A stretch of 5,062 nt of DNA from an uncultured bacterium (GTDB taxonomy: Bacteria; Actinomycetota; Coriobacteriia; Coriobacteriales; Coriobacteriaceae). Within the stretch, counting starts at the first letter, position 1; each line of letters opens with the position of its first letter. Of this stretch, positions 4,510-5,062 are shown one piece after another. Made by a program: the position numbers and the translations under genes. Location: the NCBI GenBank assembly GCA_905214895.1, contig CAJMNP010000078.1, forward strand, positions 1 through 5,062, given 5' to 3'. The notes below the pieces were generated by a model that was not told the DNA's origin, made no database searches, and saw only the letters and a list, made by a program, of their open reading frames with translations.

Positions 4510-5062
4510 ATGTCTCAGAATTTGACTCGGGTGATTGTTACTACCGATATGGAAGTCGATGATATGAACTCTCTTGTTCATTTGGCTCTGTATCTTAACT
4601 TGCTTGATGTTCAGGCTGTGGTGTACACGGCTTCGCAGTATCACTTTCTTGGCGATGGCATCCATACGCTGGGTGAGGTGAATCCGCATTGGCGGACTAA
4701 GGGGCGTCGCTCTTATGAGTGGGCCGTTGTGCCGCATGAGCCCGACCCGCTGGCCGGCGAGCTTCGTGAGTATCGGCCGTTTCCCGAGCATTGGATCGAA
4801 AATCTTTGGAGCAATGAGTACGCCCAGGCTTGGCCGCAGCTACAGGCCAATGCCATCGCCGCCGATGAGCCGCCGTTTCCTACGCCGGCTCAGATGATTG
4901 AGCGCACGTTTGTGGGAAACGTTGCTTTTGAGGGTGACGTGACTGAGGAGACTGAAGGGTCGCGCGTCATCGCCGATGCCATCATGGATGACGACCCCCG
5001 CACGCTGTGGCTGCTCAGCTGGGGTGGTATGAATACGATCGTTCGTGCCCTCATGAGTATTG
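4510..5062 (+). CDS. DUF1593 (Sde182-like, nucleoside-hydrolase-like) protein, C-terminus cut by window edge
   Basis: I read 184 codons from ATG to the window edge with no stop. The N-terminus TRVIVTTDMEVDDMNSLVHL (6-24) carries an acidic cluster (D13, E15, D17, D18) like the calcium-binding DTDxxxDD motif of nucleoside hydrolases. VVYTASQYHFLGDG (37-50) and the later WLLSWGGMNTIVRAL (167-181) match the DUF1593 family pattern, described from cellulose-degrading Saccharophagus Sde182. Biochemical function of the family is poorly known; ribosyl or other N-glycoside cleavage is only an inference from the fold. There is no signal peptide, unlike many secreted relatives. GGAG (4498-4501) sits 8 nt before the start. 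Codon use is odd: 29 of the first 60 codons end in T, against 7 of the first 60 in the esterase. The gene may belong to the same carbohydrate locus but is separated from the esterase by the long palindrome. Confidence 0.8.
   Translation, partial: MSQNLTRVIVTTDMEVDDMNSLVHLALYLNLLDVQAVVYTASQYHFLGDGIHTLGEVNPHWRTKGRRSYEWAVVPHEPDPLAGELREYRPFPEHWIENLWSNEYAQAWPQLQANAIAADEPPFPTPAQMIERTFVGNVAFEGDVTEETEGSRVIADAIMDDDPRTLWLLSWGGMNTIVRALMSI

Overview
The window looks like chromosomal sequence from a GC-rich gut actinobacterium. Codon use is dominated by GCC, GAG, AAG and CTC. Genes are compact and ATG-started with strong Shine-Dalgarno sites, and a carbohydrate PTS permease sits beside glycan-active enzymes. 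Coriobacteriia of the Collinsella type would fit, but this is inferred from style and gene content; no taxonomic marker is present.

Layout. (1) Positions 1-781, minus strand: the N-terminal 260 residues of a DUF4038/GH140-like (apiosidase-like) TIM-barrel glycosidase that runs off the left edge. (2) 788-991: a spacer with a GC-rich hairpin (918-951) that should terminate the upstream PTS transcript, and a second hairpin (827-851) just upstream of the glycosidase. (3) 992-2419, minus: a complete 475-residue PTS permease with IIB and IIC domains and no IIA domain. (4) 2420-2909: a 490-bp divergent control region, more AT-rich than its flanks. It carries many TAAAC/GTTTA half-sites arranged as palindromes and direct repeats. 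(5) 2910-4247, plus: a complete 445-residue cytoplasmic esterase with an N-terminal Ig-like domain and an alpha/beta-hydrolase domain. (6) 4248-4509: a spacer dominated by a 123-bp imperfect palindrome (4259-4381). (7) 4510-5062, plus: the first 184 residues of a DUF1593 (Sde182-like, nucleoside-hydrolase-like) protein that runs off the right edge. Its early codons are strikingly T-ending compared with its neighbours.

Working together (inference): all four genes belong to carbohydrate-related families and none shows a signal peptide. A plausible reading is a small catabolic locus. The PTS would import and phosphorylate a glycoside, and cytoplasmic enzymes (esterase, DUF4038 hydrolase, DUF1593 protein) would strip and cleave it. 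The divergent PTS and esterase genes probably share a regulator that recognises the TAAAC half-sites. No regulator gene lies in the window and the substrate cannot be named from sequence.

I see no RNA gene, CRISPR array, transposase or integrase. The unexplained items most worth attention are the 123-bp palindrome, the half-site array and the codon-use discontinuity.
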